In this document: positions 51,731 to 60,491 of the stretch, one piece after another
How positions within the stretch are numbered: position 1 is the stretch's first letter
How the letters are laid out: the number at the start of each line of letters is the position of its first letter
Origin: Nostoc sp. KVJ20
GTDB lineage: Bacteria; Cyanobacteriota; Cyanobacteriia; Cyanobacteriales; Nostocaceae
DNA: 64,000 bases
Assembly (NCBI RefSeq): GCF_001712795.1
Contig: NZ_KV757663.1
Coordinates: 44,748-108,747, forward strand
Reading direction: 5' to 3'
The notes under the pieces: generated by a model
The model's database searches: none
What the model was told of the DNA's origin: nothing
The model's input: the letters and a program-made list of their open reading frames with translations, nothing else
Program-made: the position numbers and the translations under genes

Positions 51731-51795
51731 TTTTAGATTTTAGATTTTGGATTTTGGATTAATCTAAAATCTAAAATCCAAAATCTAAAATTTAT
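51731..51795. repeat. Inverted TTTTAGA / AAATCCA heptamer repeat
   Basis: TTTTAGATTTTGGATT-type heptamers face AATCTAAAATCCAAAA-type heptamers around GGATTAATCT, giving a long AT-rich hairpin between two minus-strand genes. Confidence 0.8.
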
Positions 51796-52002
51796 TTAGC
51801 CGTAGCTAGTTAGATTCCGAATCATATAGCCAATGACTAAACCAATCAACAATGCCCACACTTGACCTGTTTGTATAAAGTGGTTCCAAGATTTTTGAAT
51901 CTGACCCATCAGGTCTGGATCTGTAATTGTTTGTGCTAGGGCTGTCCAATTTACAGGCAAATGCCAAAGTAGCTGAGATGTCAAATCGCTGTAGTGGCTC
52001 AT
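51796..52002 (-). CDS. Small protein with C-terminal membrane helix
   Basis: 68 residues. The first 45 are soluble and aromatic-rich (LLWHLPVNWTALAQTITDPD, KSWNHFIQTGQVW), followed by one membrane helix (ALLIGLVIGYMIRNL). A tail-anchored or short bitopic topology is likely. Another overlapping frame (51806-52039) is less protein-like. It is on the same strand as larB upstream and argH downstream. No named family recognised. Confidence 0.68.
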   Translation of the reverse strand: MSHYSDLTSQLLWHLPVNWTALAQTITDPDLMGQIQKSWNHFIQTGQVWALLIGLVIGYMIRNLTSYG

Positions 52003-52108
52003 ATTTGGTGCTTAAGAAGTTAAGGGTGACAAATTCCAATATCAGTTTATTTTTTACATTAAATACTGATATTTACTGAAATATTGGATATAACTTCAAT
52101 GTCTTAAC

Positions 52109-52897
52109 TCAAGATACAGCCGATGCCAACCGCAATTTCTCGGCAGTCCGCAAAATTTGCCCCGCCAACACTGCTGCACCAAAACCATTATCAATATTTA
52201 CTACGCCTACTCCCGCAGCACAAGAGTTGAGCATTGTCAATAAAGGTGCTAAACCACCAAAACTTGCACCATAACCGATGCTGGTGGGTACAGCAATTAC
52301 TGGACAACTCGCTAAACCAGCAACAACGCTAGGTAAAGCGCCTTCCATCCCCGCCACGACAATCAACACCGATGCTGACTCAATCAGGTGGCGATTACTT
52401 AATAAACGGTGAATTCCAGCAACGCCAACATCCCAGAGGCGCTGTACCTGAAAACCAGAAAGTTCAGCGGTGACAGCGGCTTCTTCAGCAACGGGTAAAT
52501 CGGCAGTACCAGCAGAAAGAATGCCAATTTCCCCCTGGAATTGTGGTTCGATGGTAAGGGGAGCGATCGCACAAATTCGCGCCGATTGGTAATATCGCAA
52601 ATCGCTAACTTTTGATTGCAGTACTTCATAAACTGCTGGTTCAATGCGGGTTGCCATCACCACCGGGTTACGGAGGCGCATCACCTCCATAATTTGAGCA
52701 ATTTGATCGGGAGTTTTACCAGGCCCCCAAATCACCTCTGGGAAACCAGTTCTTAGCTGGCGATGGTGGTCAATTTTGGCAAATTCACCCACAGATTCAT
52801 AAGTTAAGTTTTTGAGTGAGTCTAAAGCCGTATCTGGGGTAACTTTACCATTGGCAACCGCAACGAGTAGCGATCGCAAGGTTTTTTCATTTGTCAT
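52109..52897 (-). CDS. larB: Nickel pincer cofactor biosynthesis protein LarB
   Basis: 262 residues, related to AIR carboxylase (PurE). LarB carboxylates and hydrolyses nicotinic acid adenine dinucleotide in the route to the nickel-pincer cofactor of lactate racemase-like enzymes. Seen: GFPEVIWGPGKTPDQI, the PurE-like GTADLPVAEEAAVTAELSG, VAGMEGALPSVVAGLASCPVIAVPTS and GYGASFGGLAPLLTMLNSCA. No larA, larC or larE gene is in the window, so the rest of the pathway must lie elsewhere or be absent. Confidence 0.93.
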   Translation of the reverse strand: MTNEKTLRSLLVAVANGKVTPDTALDSLKNLTYESVGEFAKIDHHRQLRTGFPEVIWGPGKTPDQIAQIMEVMRLRNPVVMATRIEPAVYEVLQSKVSDLRYYQSARICAIAPLTIEPQFQGEIGILSAGTADLPVAEEAAVTAELSGFQVQRLWDVGVAGIHRLLSNRHLIESASVLIVVAGMEGALPSVVAGLASCPVIAVPTSIGYGASFGGLAPLLTMLNSCAAGVGVVNIDNGFGAAVLAGQILRTAEKLRLASAVS

Positions 52898-53060
52898 TTG
52901 TCATTTGTCCTTTGTCCTTTATCATTTGTCCTTTATCATTTGTCCTTTATCATTTGTCCTTTGTCATTTGTCATTTTTCCTTTGTCCTTTGTCGTTTATC
53001 TTTTGTTTTTATCTACAAGTAATGACTAATGACTAATGACTAATGACCAATGACCAATGA
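52887..53060. repeat. GTCATTT/GTCCTTT heptamer repeat array
   Basis: About fifteen CATTTGTC/CTTTGTC/CTTTATC heptamers between larB and the next gene, ending in AATGACTAATGAC units. The array touches the start codon of larB. Confidence 0.9.
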
Positions 53061-54842
53061 CTAATTTGTTATTTTGATTTCATGAATGTTCCAGAATGCG
53101 CCACCCAATGCAGAGTATTGGATACCTTCAAAGCGATTACGCACTGCTGACATTGATAAAGGATTAACTAGATAAATAAACGGTAAATTTTCTTGGGTAA
53201 TCCTTTGGGTTTCGGCATAAATTTCTTTCCGCTTTGCTGGATCTAATTCCCTTGCTCCTTGAATGTATAACTTAGCGATTTCTGCTTCCCAAGGAGACAC
53301 TTCCCAACCTTCAATTGGCTTTTGTCCAGCTTGAGGTTTCTGATTAAACATGTGTAATCCACCTTCAGGCGACCAGACATTAGCCCCATCATTTGGTTCT
53401 AAACCACCAGTCAGACCCAGCATAGAAACTTCCCAGTCTAATGAATTTGACAGCTTATCTGTGTAAGTATTCCATGCCAGAGGAGTGAAATCAACTTGAA
53501 TACCAATTTTACTCAGGTCTTGTTTAATCTGCGATCCAATTGCTTCGCGGATTTTGTTACCAGCATTGGTGAGCAACGAGAAGCGGACGCGGTTTCCTTG
53601 AGCATCAATTAGTTGGTTGTTGTTATATTTGAATCCTGCTTTTAGTAGCAGTTCTTTCGCCTTTTCTATATTGTATTCATAAACTTTTAGTCCTTCTTTA
53701 GGCGACAGATAATAAGGGCTTTGTACAGAAATGGGTGAATTTTGTGGTTGACCTAAACCACGAAAAGTATTATTAATCATCGTTTGTCGGTCAATTGCGT
53801 ATGCTACTGCCTGCCGAAACTCTACAGTATTGAACCAACGCGATTTAACTGGATCAACCAGCGGTTTTCCATTCCTTTTACCTTTATTTAAATTGAATAA
53901 AACAAACGTCGTACCCGTTGCTGGCCCACCATTAAAAATTTTGAAATTCCCTTGTTCTTCCTGCACCTTTAGCAAAGAAAAATAATCTGGTGAAACTCCC
54001 ACAGTATCCAATCCGCCAGAACGAAATTGTAGTAAAGATGTATCTGTTGATTCTACAATTTGCCAGACAACCCGTTCAATATAAGGCTGGGGTTCTCCTT
54101 TCGGGCCTTTGCGCCAATAGTATGGGTTGCGCCTAAACACTACACGTTGACTCGTGTCGTAGCGTTCTAGCTTGTAAGGGCCGTTAACGATAATTTGCTC
54201 TGGAGGCGTATCAACGCCCCACTTTGACAAAAATATGGGCTTACCCTCTTGGTCTTTTGTCTTGATAAATGGTTCGAGGGTATGGGCAGGTAAAATTGGC
54301 AGTCCTAAAGTTCCTAAAAATGGTGCAAAGGGTTCTGGAGTTGTGAATTCAATCCGTTGAGCATCGATTTTTCGTACCTTTGGTAATGCTCGACTTTCAC
54401 CAATCCGTAGCACATCTCTAGCATCTGCGGGAATCGCTTCGTTCAGGTAAATTTGGTTGAAGGTAAATACTACATCATCTGCTGTTAAGGGTTCCCCATC
54501 AGACCATTTCAATCCCTGACGTAGGGTAAAAACAAACCGCAATTTGTCATCAGCAATTTCCCAAGATTCTGCTAAAGAAGGCTCGATGTTCCCAGTTATG
54601 GGATTTTCAGTAGTTAACCCTTCATAAATTAGAGGAAAAACATTGGGAGATTCCTGGCTCAAAGGGTAGTTAAAGGTTTTAGGGTCACTGAGAATAGCAC
54701 TTACTAATTGCGGCACTTGAGCGGCTGAACTTTTGAAATTAGTCGGGTTGCAGGCGGTAAGTGTAAGTGCTGTTGCTGAAGTCAAAATTATTGGCAACCA
54801 AAAATGTTTAATTACCAGAAATATTTTGCTAAAAAATTTCAT
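53061..54842 (-). CDS. ABC transporter substrate-binding lipoprotein (family 5, peptide/nickel type)
   Basis: 593 residues. A signal peptide ends in the lipobox LTAC with Cys31, so it is a lipoprotein on the periplasmic face of the membrane. The family 5 SBP fold shows NPTNFKS, PLIYEGLTTENPITGNIEPSLAESW, FTLRQGLKWSDGEPLTADDVVFTF and VNGPYKLERYDTSQRVVFRRNPYYW. These bind oligopeptides, dipeptides or nickel; the ligand is not readable. No permease or ATPase genes are adjacent, so it probably works with a transporter encoded elsewhere. Confidence 0.93.
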   Translation of the reverse strand: MKFFSKIFLVIKHFWLPIILTSATALTLTACNPTNFKSSAAQVPQLVSAILSDPKTFNYPLSQESPNVFPLIYEGLTTENPITGNIEPSLAESWEIADDKLRFVFTLRQGLKWSDGEPLTADDVVFTFNQIYLNEAIPADARDVLRIGESRALPKVRKIDAQRIEFTTPEPFAPFLGTLGLPILPAHTLEPFIKTKDQEGKPIFLSKWGVDTPPEQIIVNGPYKLERYDTSQRVVFRRNPYYWRKGPKGEPQPYIERVVWQIVESTDTSLLQFRSGGLDTVGVSPDYFSLLKVQEEQGNFKIFNGGPATGTTFVLFNLNKGKRNGKPLVDPVKSRWFNTVEFRQAVAYAIDRQTMINNTFRGLGQPQNSPISVQSPYYLSPKEGLKVYEYNIEKAKELLLKAGFKYNNNQLIDAQGNRVRFSLLTNAGNKIREAIGSQIKQDLSKIGIQVDFTPLAWNTYTDKLSNSLDWEVSMLGLTGGLEPNDGANVWSPEGGLHMFNQKPQAGQKPIEGWEVSPWEAEIAKLYIQGARELDPAKRKEIYAETQRITQENLPFIYLVNPLSMSAVRNRFEGIQYSALGGAFWNIHEIKITN

Positions 54843-54906
54843 AATTTCAAATTTATTTCCATCCTATTCAGTCTTGAATATTTTTAATCAGGGGCTAAAA
54901 CAAAAG

Positions 54907-55392
54907 TTACTCTGAAGCAACTAGTAAGACGACAGCATAAGCACATATACCTTCTTCGCGTCCAACGGGGCCTAATTTTTCATTGGTGGTAGCTTTGATA
55001 CCAATTTGATTTGGTTGTAATTCTAAAACCGCCGCTAGTTTGTCGCGCATCTTGTGAATATGAGGCTTTAATTTTGGACGTTCTGCTACTACCACCGAGT
55101 CAATATTTCCGATCTGCCAGCCTTGATCCCGAATTAGTTTATGCACTTGAGTTAATAGTACTAAACTATCTGCTCCCGCCCATTGGGGATCGCTAGGGGG
55201 AAAATAATGACCAATATCGCCCAAAGATAATGCCCCAAGCATGGCATCCATAATCGCGTGAGTCAGCACATCAGCGTCACTGTGCCCCAACAAACCCAGT
55301 TCATGAGAAATTTGAATTCCACCTAAAATCAAAGCGCGATCGCTCACTAATCGATGGATATCGTAGCCGTTACCAATACGAATTTTAGTCAT
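54907..55392 (-). CDS. ispF: 2-C-methyl-D-erythritol 2,4-cyclodiphosphate synthase
   Basis: MEP isoprenoid pathway: cyclises CDP-methylerythritol 2-phosphate with release of CMP. 161 residues, normal for the trimeric enzyme. Zinc ligands Asp and His in IGNGYDIHRL and His in GLLGHSDADVLTHAIMDAMLG are seen, as are DIGHYFPPSDPQW and TTNEKLGPVGREEGICAYAV. It lies 42 bp after trmD on the same strand, probably in one transcript. Confidence 0.98.
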   Translation of the reverse strand: MTKIRIGNGYDIHRLVSDRALILGGIQISHELGLLGHSDADVLTHAIMDAMLGALSLGDIGHYFPPSDPQWAGADSLVLLTQVHKLIRDQGWQIGNIDSVVVAERPKLKPHIHKMRDKLAAVLELQPNQIGIKATTNEKLGPVGREEGICAYAVVLLVASE

Positions 55393-55434
55393 TTGTCATT
55401 TAGTCATTTGTCATTTGTCAGGAGTTAGGAATTA

Positions 55435-56160
55435 TTATTCTCCCCCTGCTTCCCCTGCTTCCCCTGCCCCTCTGCTCCCCTGCTCCAATTTCTCCAAGAG
55501 ATCGGGGCGGCGATCGCGGGTTTTTTGAATTTGTTGTTCGTAACGCCACTTTGCGATCGCTGCGTGATTCCCACTGAGCAAGACATCAGGCACTTTCAAA
55601 CCGCGAAAATTGGCAGGACGAGTATATTGAGGATAGTCCAATAACCCTTCCTCAAAACTTTCTGCTGTGAGGGACTCTGTTTTAGCCACGGTTCCTGGTA
55701 TTAGCCGCACCACGCCATTAATCAAAGCCATTGCTGGAATTTCCCCGCCAGTGAGAATAAAATCGCCTAAAGATACTTCACGAGTTACCAAATGCAGCAC
55801 CCTCTCATCCACTCCTTCGTAATGCCCGCAAATAACTACTAACTGGTCATAATTTGTCACCAATTCTTTCAAAAGAGGCTGATTGATTGTTTGACCCTGT
55901 GGACTCATCAAAATTACTTCTCTTCGGGCTAGAATTGGCAGCGACTCCACAGCGGTAAAAATAGGTTCTGGCTTCATTAGCATCCCAACGCCGCCACCAT
56001 AAGGTTCATCATCTACCTTTCGGTGCTTGTCAGTGGTAAAGTCTCGTGGGTTAATCAGATGCACTTCGGCAATCTGTTTGGCTAAAGCTTTACCTAGCAG
56101 CCCAGAATTGAGAACAGAGTTAAAACAGTCAGGAAAAAGCGTAACTATATCAAAGCGCAC
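55435..56160 (-). CDS. trmD: tRNA (guanine-37-N1)-methyltransferase TrmD
   Basis: Methylates N1 of G37 in tRNAs to prevent frameshifting. A SPOUT-fold protein of 241 residues. Seen: MRFDIVTLFPDCF, YGGGVGMLMKPEPIF, VICGHYEGVDERV with the AdoMet-binding knot, and SLGDFILTGGEIPAMALI. The last 14 residues (GSRGAGEAGEAGGE) come from GGGGAGCAGGGG-type heptamer repeats that run into the gene, so the natural C-terminus has been altered. Upstream of ispF. Confidence 0.96.
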   Translation of the reverse strand: MRFDIVTLFPDCFNSVLNSGLLGKALAKQIAEVHLINPRDFTTDKHRKVDDEPYGGGVGMLMKPEPIFTAVESLPILARREVILMSPQGQTINQPLLKELVTNYDQLVVICGHYEGVDERVLHLVTREVSLGDFILTGGEIPAMALINGVVRLIPGTVAKTESLTAESFEEGLLDYPQYTRPANFRGLKVPDVLLSGNHAAIAKWRYEQQIQKTRDRRPDLLEKLEQGSRGAGEAGEAGGE

Positions 56161-56698
56161 AGTTATTCGTATTCGAGGACACTAATCTTAAATTTGAATG
56201 TCTAGCAAACATCAGCAAGCCAAGGTCGGGGCAAACTCCAGTTAAACTTTATCAATAGTATCTAAAACTACCAGACCTCTTGGATTTTAGATGGGATCAA
56301 AAGTTTTTCTAATTACTTAATTTATGTTTAAATGTTGTCACAACTACATTTAAATTAATAATCATATCAAGTTAACAACTTCCAGGATGCATCGAGCCAG
56401 CCTCAGAAAAAAGCGTAGTCTTAACTGCTCGTCCCCAACCCTAGAGTGGGAATCTAGCCCCATAAAGACTATTTTGCCCTGCTGCAAGTGGACAGGTGAA
56501 AAACAAGGCGCTGGCTTTGAGAAAAGGGAACGAACACGTTTAGACTGAGGCAACGCGAGCGTTAAGCGAGAATTTGGAGAGTGGCTGACCCAGTTCCAAA
56601 CTTCCAAAAAGTGTCCTCTCAAAAAAGCAAAGCGCAAAGATCATCAGGCAACTGAGCCTTGTTAAATTCACCTGAGAGTTGTTGACAGGAGAAACACA
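56161..56698. other. Long leader region of cphB with NtcA-type site
   Basis: 538 bp between the divergent trmD and cphB genes. The AT-rich first half holds GTA-N8-TAC at 56258-56271. The second half (about 56380-56690) is GC-richer with several short hairpins, for example CCCTAGAGTGGG (56448-56459) and GCGAGCGTTAAGCG, and no convincing frame on the plus strand. A minus-strand frame at 56362-56637 lacks protein-like composition. AGGAGA just before 56699 is the cphB ribosome binding site. Confidence 0.6.
56258..56271 (+). promoter_or_regulatory. NtcA-type binding site (GTA-N8-TAC)
   Basis: GTATCTAAAACTAC fits the NtcA consensus GTA-N8-TAC exactly. It is about 430 bp upstream of cphB, whose operon is NtcA-controlled in Anabaena. 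A clear -10 box at the usual 22 bp distance is not obvious (weak TAGATG at 56288), so function is unproven. Confidence 0.5.
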
Positions 56699-57562
56699 AT
56701 GCCGCAATTACAAGCTAAATCGCTAGAAATGAGGACACCCCAAGCAACTAAAACCGCCGTTCTGGTTATCGGAGGTGCTGAAGATAAAGTTCATGGGCGC
56801 GAAATCCTACGAACTTTTTTTGGACGTGCCGGTGCTAGTAAGGCTTATATTACAATTATTCCATCTGCCTCTCGCGAACCCGCTATCATCGGTGGTCGGT
56901 ATATTCGCATTTTTGAAGAAATGGGTGCTCAGAAGGTAGAGATTTTAGACATCCGCGAACGGGAACAGTGTGAAGCCTCCCAGATCAAAGCATCCTTAGA
57001 AGCCTGTAGTGGGGTATTTTTGACAGGAGGAGACCAACTGCGTCTTTGTGGCGTATTGGCAGATACGCCAGCAATGGAAATTATTCGTCAGCGGGTGAGG
57101 GCGGGGCAACTTACGTTAGCAGGCACCAGTGCAGGAGCGGCAGTAATGGGGCATCACATGATTGCTGGCGGCGGTAGTGGAGAGTCGCCCAATCGTTCCC
57201 TAGTTGATATGGCAACGGGTTTGGGATTTATTCCTGAAGTCATCGTTGACCAACACTTTCACAACCGTAATCGGATGGGACGACTGATTAGTGCGATCTC
57301 AGCTCATCCCGATCGCTTAGGTATTGGCATTGACGAAGATACTTGTGCTGTGTTTGAACGTGATGGTTGGCTACAAGTTATGGGTAAAGGCAGTGTCACC
57401 ATTGTCGATCCCACTGAGCTGACCCACACCAACGAACCCCATGTCGGTGCTAATGAACCGTTAACCGTGCATAATTTACGTCTCCATATCCTCAGCTACG
57501 GCGATCGCTTCCACTTGTACCAGCGGACTGTATTGCCTGCTGTACACCGAATCTCCAGCTGA
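56699..57562 (+). CDS. cphB: Cyanophycinase
   Basis: A serine-type exopeptidase that cuts cyanophycin (multi-L-arginyl-poly-L-aspartate) to beta-Asp-Arg dipeptides. 287 residues, peptidase family S51. Seen: VLVIGGAEDKVHGREIL, FLTGGDQLRL, and nucleophile Ser144 in AGTSAGAAVMG, then VDQHFHNRNRMGRLISA with the His. AGGAGA precedes ATG 56699. It is followed by cphA, 171 bp away on the same strand; in cyanobacteria the two form an operon. Confidence 0.98.
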   Translation: MPQLQAKSLEMRTPQATKTAVLVIGGAEDKVHGREILRTFFGRAGASKAYITIIPSASREPAIIGGRYIRIFEEMGAQKVEILDIREREQCEASQIKASLEACSGVFLTGGDQLRLCGVLADTPAMEIIRQRVRAGQLTLAGTSAGAAVMGHHMIAGGGSGESPNRSLVDMATGLGFIPEVIVDQHFHNRNRMGRLISAISAHPDRLGIGIDEDTCAVFERDGWLQVMGKGSVTIVDPTELTHTNEPHVGANEPLTVHNLRLHILSYGDRFHLYQRTVLPAVHRISS

Positions 57563-57733
57563 CGGGATAGAGTATCTGAGGTTACACTGAGTTGACCGCA
57601 CATTTATTTCTTACCGTAGAAAAATGATAAGAATACCATGTAAAGAGAAAAAACTGTTTGTGATGAACAGTTTAGCGGTCAATTCCAGTAAGAAACTAGA
57701 ATTTTGGTTCCGAATCTCCATCTACCTATTCCC
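57563..57733. other. cphB-cphA spacer with alternative hairpins
   Basis: 171 bp. AAACTGTT (57651-57658) pairs with AACAGTTT (57666-57673). TTGACCGC (57592-57599) pairs with GCGGTCAA (57675-57682), and TTTCTTAC (57607-57614) with GTAAGAAA (57688-57695). The last two pairings cross, so they exclude each other or form a pseudoknot. This could be an expression control element ahead of cphA. Confidence 0.55.
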
Positions 57734-60439
57734 ATGAGAATCCTCAAGATCCAGACCTTACGCGGCCCAAACTATTGGAGCATTCGACGCCACAAACTGA
57801 TCGTCATGCGCCTCGATTTAGAAACCCTTGGCGAGACGCCCTCGAATGAAATCCCTGGCTTTTATGAAGGATTAGTTGAGGCGCTGCCGAGTCTGGAAGG
57901 CCATTATTGTTCACCTGGCTGTCGTGGTGGTTTCCTGATGCGAGTGAAAGAAGGCACTATGATCGGTCACATAGTGGAACACGTAGCCCTAGAACTCCAG
58001 GAATTAGCTGGTATGCATGTCGGCTTTGGCCGCACCCGCGAAACTGCCACACCCGGAATTTACCAAGTAGTGATCGAGTACCTGAATGAGGAAGCGGGAC
58101 GTTACGCTGGACGAGCCGCAGTCCGGCTGTGCCAGAGTATCGTTGATCGAGGCCGTTATCCCAAGGCAGAACTAGAGCAAGATATCCAAGACCTGAAAGA
58201 CTTCACCCGTGATGCTTCCTTAGGCCCTTCTACCGAAGCGATCGTTAAAGAAGCAGAAAAAAGAGGTATTCCCTGGATGTCTCTGGAAGCCCGCTTTTTG
58301 ATTCAGCTAGGCTATGGCGTGAATCAGAAGCGAATGCAGGCCACAATGACCGACAACACCAGCATTCTGGGCGTAGAACTAGCTTGCGATAAAGAAGCCA
58401 CTAAACGCATTCTCGCTGCCGCTGGTGCGCCAGTTCCCAGAGGTACGGTGATCAACTTCTTAGACGATTTGGAACAAGCCATTGAATACGTTGGCGGCTA
58501 TCCCATCGTTATCAAGCCTCTGGACGGTAATCACGGACGCGGGATCACCATTGATATCAGAACTTGGGAAGAAGCTGAAGCCGGATACGAAGCTGCTAGA
58601 CAGGTTTCCCGGTCAATTATTGTCGAAAGATATTACGTTGGGCGTGACCATAGAGTATTGGTGGTAAATGGCAAAGTAGTCGCAGTAGCCGAACGCGTAC
58701 CGGCTCACGTTATTGGCAATGGCAGATCCACCATCTCCGAACTGATTGAGGAAACAAACCTCGATCCAAATCGCGGTGAAGGACATGATAACGTCCTCAC
58801 CAAGATTGAACTAGACCGCACCAGCTACCAGTTGCTAGAAAGGCAAGGCTACACCCTAAATAGCGTGCCACCCAAGGGTACTATTTGTTATCTCAGGGCA
58901 ACGGCAAACTTGAGTACAGGTGGTAGTGCCGTAGACCGTACTGATGAAATTCACCCAGAAAATCTTTGGTTGGCACAACGGGTAGTTAAGATTATCGGCT
59001 TAGATATCGCCGGACTCGATATCGTCACTACGGATATTAGCCGTCCGTTGCGGGAAGTCGATGGCGTAATTGTTGAAGTTAACGCCGCTCCCGGTTTTCG
59101 GATGCACGTTGCTCCAAGTGTGGGTATTCCTCGTAACGTCGCTGGCGCAGTGATGGATATGCTGTTTCCTAACGAGCAATCTAGCCAAATTCCGATTCTC
59201 AGCATCACAGGTACTAATGGCAAAACCACTACTACCCGACTACTAGCACATATTTATAAACAGACTGGGAAAGTAGTTGGATATACTACTACTGATGGAA
59301 CATATATCGGTGATTACTTAGTAGAATCTGGTGATAACACAGGCCCTCAAAGTGCCCACGTCATCCTCCAAGATCCCACAGTGGAAGTAGCGGTACTGGA
59401 AACGGCTCGCGGTGGCATTCTCCGCTCTGGATTGGGCTTTGAAGCAGCAAATGTGGGCGTGGTTTTAAATGTAGCCTCCGACCACTTAGGAATTGGCGAT
59501 ATAGATACCATTGAACAGTTAGCTAACCTCAAAAGTGTAGTAGCAGAAGCCGTATTCCCGGATGGTTACGCGGTACTAAATGCCGACGATCGCCGCGTCG
59601 CCGCCATGTCAGAAAAAACTAAGGCTAATATTGCTTACTTCACCATGAATCCCGACTCGGAATTAGTGCGGAAGCACATCCAAAAGGGTGGAGTCGCAGC
59701 AGTATATGAAAATGGCTATTTGTCAATTGTTAAAGGTGATTGGACACACCGCATAGAAAGAGCCGAAAATATACCTTTAACAATGGGCGGACGTGCGCCG
59801 TTTATGATTGCCAACGCTTTAGCTGCAAGTTTGGCAGCATTCGTGCAAAACGTCACAATTGAACAGATTCGTGCTGGTTTGAAGACCTTCCGGGCTTCAG
59901 TTAGCCAAACGCCGGGACGGATGAATTTATTTAATCTAGGAAACTACCATGCTTTGGTAGACTATGCCCACAACGCAGCCAGTTATGAAGCTGTCGGTTC
60001 CTTTGTGCGGAACTGGACTACAGGGCAACGGATTGGCGTAATTGGTGGCCCAGGCGATCGCCGTGACGAAGACTTTGTTACTTTGGGTAAATTAGCAGCA
60101 CAAATTTTTGATTACATCATCATCAAAGAAGACGATGACACACGGGGACGGGCACGGGGATCAGCCGCCCAATTGATTATTCAAGGCATCACCGAAGTTA
60201 AGTCTGATAGCCGCTATGAATCAATTTTGGATGAAACCCAAGCGATAAATAAAGGCTTAGACATGGCTCCTGATAACAGTCTGGTGGTGATTTTACCAGA
60301 AAGCGTCACTAGGGCTATTAAGTTAATTAAGCTGCGTGGTTTAGCGAAAGAAGAGACACATCAACAAAGTCCTGGCACAACTGTTATCGATTCCCAAAAT
60401 GGAATCACACCTTCTTCTGTTGTGAATACCTTGCTGTAG
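57734..60439 (+). CDS. cphA: Cyanophycin synthetase
   Basis: Polymerises Asp and Arg into cyanophycin using ATP, without ribosomes. 901 residues from ATG 57734, the conserved N-terminus MRILKIQTLRGPNYWSI; an upstream TTG is not needed. Order: N-terminal domain (1-160), ATP-grasp domain (about 215-470; GYPIVIKPLDGNHGRGI) that adds Asp, and Mur ligase-like domain (about 475-880) with P-loop SITGTNGKTTTTRLL that adds Arg. VDYAHNAASYEAV is also present. Normal length. The product is a nitrogen reserve, stored notably at heterocyst poles. Confidence 0.99.
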   Translation: MRILKIQTLRGPNYWSIRRHKLIVMRLDLETLGETPSNEIPGFYEGLVEALPSLEGHYCSPGCRGGFLMRVKEGTMIGHIVEHVALELQELAGMHVGFGRTRETATPGIYQVVIEYLNEEAGRYAGRAAVRLCQSIVDRGRYPKAELEQDIQDLKDFTRDASLGPSTEAIVKEAEKRGIPWMSLEARFLIQLGYGVNQKRMQATMTDNTSILGVELACDKEATKRILAAAGAPVPRGTVINFLDDLEQAIEYVGGYPIVIKPLDGNHGRGITIDIRTWEEAEAGYEAARQVSRSIIVERYYVGRDHRVLVVNGKVVAVAERVPAHVIGNGRSTISELIEETNLDPNRGEGHDNVLTKIELDRTSYQLLERQGYTLNSVPPKGTICYLRATANLSTGGSAVDRTDEIHPENLWLAQRVVKIIGLDIAGLDIVTTDISRPLREVDGVIVEVNAAPGFRMHVAPSVGIPRNVAGAVMDMLFPNEQSSQIPILSITGTNGKTTTTRLLAHIYKQTGKVVGYTTTDGTYIGDYLVESGDNTGPQSAHVILQDPTVEVAVLETARGGILRSGLGFEAANVGVVLNVASDHLGIGDIDTIEQLANLKSVVAEAVFPDGYAVLNADDRRVAAMSEKTKANIAYFTMNPDSELVRKHIQKGGVAAVYENGYLSIVKGDWTHRIERAENIPLTMGGRAPFMIANALAASLAAFVQNVTIEQIRAGLKTFRASVSQTPGRMNLFNLGNYHALVDYAHNAASYEAVGSFVRNWTTGQRIGVIGGPGDRRDEDFVTLGKLAAQIFDYIIIKEDDDTRGRARGSAAQLIIQGITEVKSDSRYESILDETQAINKGLDMAPDNSLVVILPESVTRAIKLIKLRGLAKEETHQQSPGTTVIDSQNGITPSSVVNTLL

Positions 60440-60491
60440 TCAGGAATCAGGAGGAAGCAGTGTGCTGACTCCTGTCTTCTGACTTTTTTAA

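Noticed and set aside
56362..56637. 91-codon minus-strand frame upstream of cphB
   Set aside because: Overlaps the cphB leader, lacks a ribosome binding site and has biased, non-protein-like composition.
56380..56690. Glutamine (glnA) riboswitch or RNase P/tmRNA/6S RNA upstream of cphB
   Set aside because: GGGAACGAACACG is only loosely like part of the glnA motif, and the other conserved blocks are missing; RNase P and tmRNA hallmarks are absent. I could not positively identify any RNA family.
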